This document shows positions 6,442 to 8,051 of a DNA stretch of 8,051 bases, in pieces; positions within the stretch are counted from its first letter, which is position 1, and each line of letters opens with the position of its first letter. The position numbers and the translations under genes are program-made. This DNA comes from an uncultured Clostridia bacterium (GTDB lineage Bacteria > Bacillota > Clostridia > Christensenellales > CAG-138), in contig CALEPU010000036.1 of the NCBI GenBank assembly GCA_937913075.1, positions 1 through 8,051 on the forward strand, in the 5' to 3' direction. The notes below the pieces were generated by a model. It saw nothing but the letters and a program-made list of their open reading frames with translations, did no database searches and was not told where the DNA came from.

Positions 6442-6477
6442 AATTAAAAACTCCCGATCCGAACATGGATCAGGAGT
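6442..6477 (-). terminator. Intrinsic terminator of the dehydrogenase/epimerase gene
   Basis: On the minus strand an 11-pair stem (arms 6467-6477 and 6450-6460, one T-G wobble) with a six-base loop runs into a T-rich tail (complement of 6442-6450). As with the other leftward terminator, the mismatched position pairs only on the minus strand. It lies about 40 bases past the stop codon at 6519. Confidence 0.85.
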
Positions 6478-6518
6478 GAAAAAGAGGTTATTTATAAACT
6501 GCTTAAACTGCCGCTTAC

Positions 6519-7538
6519 TTAGATTCGGCGGCTAACACCGGCAAAGCCCGCAGTTTTCTTCAGCCAAACGACGGCGTCATTGATACTTGTTTCGACAGAC
6601 CTCGGCGAATAGCCGAACACGGTCTCGGCTTTTCTCCTGCTGAACTCGGCGTTGGAATCGAGGACGGCGATGGAGTACGGCGTGAGGTAGAGCGGCCGAT
6701 GCTTTCGGAGGCTCCTCCTTTCGCAGAACGGCGCGGCGAGCTTTGCAAGAAGGATCGGGAGATAGATCACGCGGCGTTTTACGTCGAGCGCGGTCTGCGC
6801 CGCGTCAAGTATCGAACGGACGGAGGCATAATACCCCGACAGGATATAGCCTTGGCCCCTCACACCTTTATTGGCGCAGGCGATTATGCCTGCCGCAACG
6901 TCCCTCACGTCAACGAAATCGTAGCCGCCCTTTACGGCAAACGGCAGCTTCCCTTTAATAAACGACAGAAGCATATTTGTGATGCTGCCCTTGCTGCGAT
7001 CGCCGGGGCCGATGATGCCGGACGGGAACACCACCGAGGCGTTCAAGCCACGCTTTGCCGCGTCAAAAACGAGCGAGGTGGCGATCGCCTTGCTTTTCGC
7101 GTAGCCGCCCTGCACCTTATCGGGGAAAAGCTCAGCGTCTTCGGTCATCTTCGTCCCCTTGGGCTTTTCCGGTATAGCGTGAACGGAGCTTACGAATACG
7201 AGCTTTCCGACGGAGCTTCTCTCGCAGCAGCGAATGATATTATTCGTGCCGCCCACGTTGACGCGGTAAAGGCTCGCTCCGGGCTTAGATGCGACAGAGA
7301 CTATGCCTGCGCAGTGTATCACGCAGGTTTCACTATCTGCACCGCAGAAAAAGCGCTCCAGCGAGGCGTCGTCACAGACGTCTCCACAAATGATATTTAC
7401 ACCCTCCGGCAGCTCCCCTGCAAGAGGGTCGTTTTTTATGACGAGCGCCGTGACCTCCGCTCCTCCGTCGATCAGCTTTTCGCAAACCGTGCGTCCGAGG
7501 AATCCTGTTGCGCCCGTCAGCAGGTATTTAACGAACAT
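6519..7538 (-). CDS. NAD(P)-dependent epimerase/dehydratase-like extended SDR (3-beta-HSD / dihydroflavonol-reductase type)
   Basis: A 339-residue cytosolic oxidoreductase of the extended short-chain dehydrogenase family. The Rossmann dinucleotide motif TGATGFLG is at residues 8-15, CGDV (51-54) marks the adenine-site Asp, the catalytic Ser is in VSSVHA (116-121) and the active-site pair is Tyr146/Lys150 (YAKSK). NVGGT at 94-98 is typical of the group. The C-terminal part, with a FSRRKAETVFGY segment and a terminal ...VVWL helix, resembles 3-beta-hydroxysteroid dehydrogenase and dihydroflavonol-reductase relatives more than sugar epimerases, but the substrate cannot be assigned. The chosen ATG (7536-7538) has GGAGG (7545-7549) six bases upstream. 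An upstream in-frame ATG at 7553 would place that ribosome site inside the gene and has no good site of its own. It is divergent from a TetR-family regulator that probably controls it, with overlapping promoters. Confidence 0.9.
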   Translation of the reverse strand: MFVKYLLTGATGFLGRTVCEKLIDGGAEVTALVIKNDPLAGELPEGVNIICGDVCDDASLERFFCGADSETCVIHCAGIVSVASKPGASLYRVNVGGTNNIIRCCERSSVGKLVFVSSVHAIPEKPKGTKMTEDAELFPDKVQGGYAKSKAIATSLVFDAAKRGLNASVVFPSGIIGPGDRSKGSITNMLLSFIKGKLPFAVKGGYDFVDVRDVAAGIIACANKGVRGQGYILSGYYASVRSILDAAQTALDVKRRVIYLPILLAKLAAPFCERRSLRKHRPLYLTPYSIAVLDSNAEFSRRKAETVFGYSPRSVETSINDAVVWLKKTAGFAGVSRRI

Positions 7539-7544
7539 TACGCA

Positions 7545-7549
7545 CCTCC
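7545..7549 (-). promoter_or_regulatory. Ribosome binding site that fixes the dehydrogenase start
   Basis: GGAGG on the minus strand, six bases before the ATG at 7536-7538. It overlaps codons 2-3 of the longer reading that begins at 7553, which argues that the longer version (five extra residues, MRRCV) is not the real start. Confidence 0.8.
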
Positions 7550-7566
7550 GCATAACCTGACAACTG

Positions 7567-7595
7567 TTGATTATCTTTCACGAATACAGTATAAT
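7567..7595 (+). promoter_or_regulatory. Rightward promoter of the TetR-family regulator
   Basis: TTGATT (7567-7572), exactly 17 bases, TATAAT (7590-7595). Transcription would start near 7602, leaving a leader of roughly 95 bases before the ATG at 7698. Its -10 box overlaps the -10 box of the opposite promoter, so both cannot be occupied at once. Confidence 0.8.
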
Positions 7596-7598
7596 CAA
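7567..7598. promoter_or_regulatory. Inverted repeat spanning the promoter core, candidate TetR-family operator
   Basis: TTGATTAT-N16-ATAATCAA with 8 of 8 complementary bases. The arms include the -35 and -10 boxes of the rightward promoter, and the right arm also covers most of the leftward -10. A repressor here would shut both genes. Part of the symmetry follows from the promoter boxes themselves, so the extra matching bases are the only independent evidence. Confidence 0.4.
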
Positions 7599-7616
7599 AG
7601 TCGGAAGGATCATCAA
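7588..7616 (-). promoter_or_regulatory. Leftward promoter of the dehydrogenase/epimerase gene
   Basis: On the minus strand TTGATG (7611-7616), 17 bases, TATACT (7588-7593). The start would be near 7581, about 43 bases before the ATG at 7538. It shares the four bases TATA (7590-7593) with the rightward -10 box, a face-to-face arrangement. Confidence 0.75.
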
Positions 7617-7621
7617 CCGAC
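7600..7621. promoter_or_regulatory. Inverted repeat GTCGG-N12-CCGAC, second operator candidate
   Basis: Five-base arms at 7600-7604 and 7617-7621 flank the leftward -35 box. GTCGGAA (7600-7606) recurs at 7666-7672 in the regulator's leader. The short arms make chance likely; it is listed because it falls where a repressor site would be expected. Confidence 0.25.
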
Positions 7622-7644
7622 AATGCTTTCCCAAAAGCAAGAAA

Positions 7645-7665
7645 ACCGTCACAAAGCTTGACGGT
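7645..7665. promoter_or_regulatory. Inverted repeat ACCGTCA-N7-TGACGGT in the TetR leader
   Basis: Perfect seven-base arms around a seven-base centre, 32 bases before the regulator's ATG and about 45 bases past its probable start of transcription. It could be an autoregulatory operator or a small RNA hairpin; there is no U-run after it, so it is not a terminator. Confidence 0.45.
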
Positions 7666-7697
7666 GTCGGAAAACATGAAATTATTCGGGGTGGGAT

Positions 7698-8051
7698 ATG
7701 AGCAAAACCGATGCGCGCGTGCGCTACACGAAGCGGGTACTGAAGGATGCGTTCCTTTCCCTTCTTGCCGAAAAGCCGGTCAATAAGATCACGGTGAAGG
7801 AGGTTTGCGAGCTCGCTGAGCTAAACCGCGCGACTTTCTATTCGCATTACAGCGATTGCTTTGCGCTTAAGGACAGCATAGAGCAGGAGCTGATCGACGC
7901 CTTTGCCCGCTCGGTCGGGCTGATCGACTCATTCGACGTCCGCAGGCTCGTCGAAGCGATCTATGCAATGGTGGATGAGCACGAAGAAGCGTGCCGCGTG
8001 CTTATCTTCAACGGCGCAAGCCCCGCCGTTCTCGATCGAATGATAGCCGTC
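7698..8051 (+). CDS. TetR/AcrR-family transcriptional regulator (3' end beyond the window)
   Basis: The first 118 residues of a repressor; the frame is open to the window edge. Residues 10-55 form the DNA-binding domain: a first helix (about 10-24), then the helix-turn-helix ITVKEVCELAELNRATFYSH (31-50), whose TFY-x-HY recognition-helix signature is diagnostic of TetR-like proteins. Residues from about 58 begin the helical ligand/dimer domain, which varies and does not reveal the effector. The start ATG follows only a weak purine-rich site (GGGGTGGG, 7688-7695); the ATG at 7676 is out of frame. The gene is divergent from the dehydrogenase at 6519-7538, with overlapping promoters and nearby inverted repeats, so it most likely represses that gene and itself, with derepression by a small molecule related to the enzyme's substrate. 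That pairing is inference from layout. Confidence 0.9.
   Translation, partial: MSKTDARVRYTKRVLKDAFLSLLAEKPVNKITVKEVCELAELNRATFYSHYSDCFALKDSIEQELIDAFARSVGLIDSFDVRRLVEAIYAMVDEHEEACRVLIFNGASPAVLDRMIAV

Noticed and set aside
6268..6447. 59-codon plus-strand ORF in the intergenic region
   Set aside because: No ribosome site before the ATG, no recognised family, and its end runs into the terminator of the neighbouring gene. Kept only as part of the unexplained stretch.
7539..7553. Upstream in-frame start (ATG at 7553) for the dehydrogenase
   Set aside because: The only good ribosome site, GGAGG, lies inside that extension and is well spaced for the ATG at 7538; the Rossmann fold begins directly after the shorter start.
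6699..7661. Long open frame of 320 codons on the plus strand
   Set aside because: It is antisense to the dehydrogenase, whose catalytic motifs are intact, and it extends through the divergent promoter region; a GC-rich codon shadow.
1..8051. CRISPR array, tRNA/rRNA genes or insertion sequence
   Set aside because: No regularly spaced direct repeats, no tRNA-like or rRNA-like segments, and no transposase or paired terminal repeats with target duplication were seen on either strand.

Overview
The window looks like chromosomal DNA of a gut- or rumen-type clostridium (Firmicutes, perhaps near Oscillospiraceae/Ruminococcaceae). The evidence is Gram-positive style ribosome sites (AGGAGG), a lipoprotein solute-binding protein, canonical sigma-A-like promoters, moderately GC-rich genes and a secreted protein ending in a type I dockerin. 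No taxonomic marker is present, so this is an inference.

Layout. (a) 1-134: leader with a strong intrinsic-terminator hairpin (71-110) only 24 bases before a start codon. (b) 135-1265 (+): lipoprotein substrate-binding protein of the iron-siderophore/cobalamin ABC type, with no permease or ATPase beside it in the window. (c) 1266-1533: convergent intergenic space holding the terminator of the next gene. (d) 1534-5856 (-): the centrepiece, a 1440-residue secreted protein. It has a signal peptide, an FMN-binding domain with an SGAT flavinylation motif (Thr105), three large modules of five GLUG-type repeats each (probable beta-helix), a second FMN-binding-like segment lacking the SGAT motif, and a C-terminal dockerin. 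(e) 5857-6518: a 660-base regulatory and relic region. Two promoters face away from each other, and three copies of one palindrome (AGTTAG-N6-CTAACT) sit at both start points and in the leader of the large gene. The rightward promoter now drives only a 40-codon ORF that looks like the 5' stump of a lost gene. The rest is AT-rich and unexplained, apart from one leftward promoter and a terminator. (f) 6519-7538 (-): an extended short-chain dehydrogenase/epimerase. (g) 7539-7697: compact control region with face-to-face promoters sharing a TATA core and several inverted repeats. (h) 7698-8051 (+): 5' part of a TetR-family repressor running off the window.

How they may work together. The dehydrogenase and TetR gene form a classic divergent regulator/target pair. 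The flavinylated, dockerin-bearing surface protein has its own multi-operator control region. Its half-sites (TTAG/CTAA) resemble those of DtxR/IdeR iron-dependent repressors, which would fit an extracellular redox or iron role, but this is an inference and the regulator is not in the window. The most unusual object is the fusion of a predicted covalent-FMN domain, long GLUG beta-helix modules and a dockerin in one exported protein.
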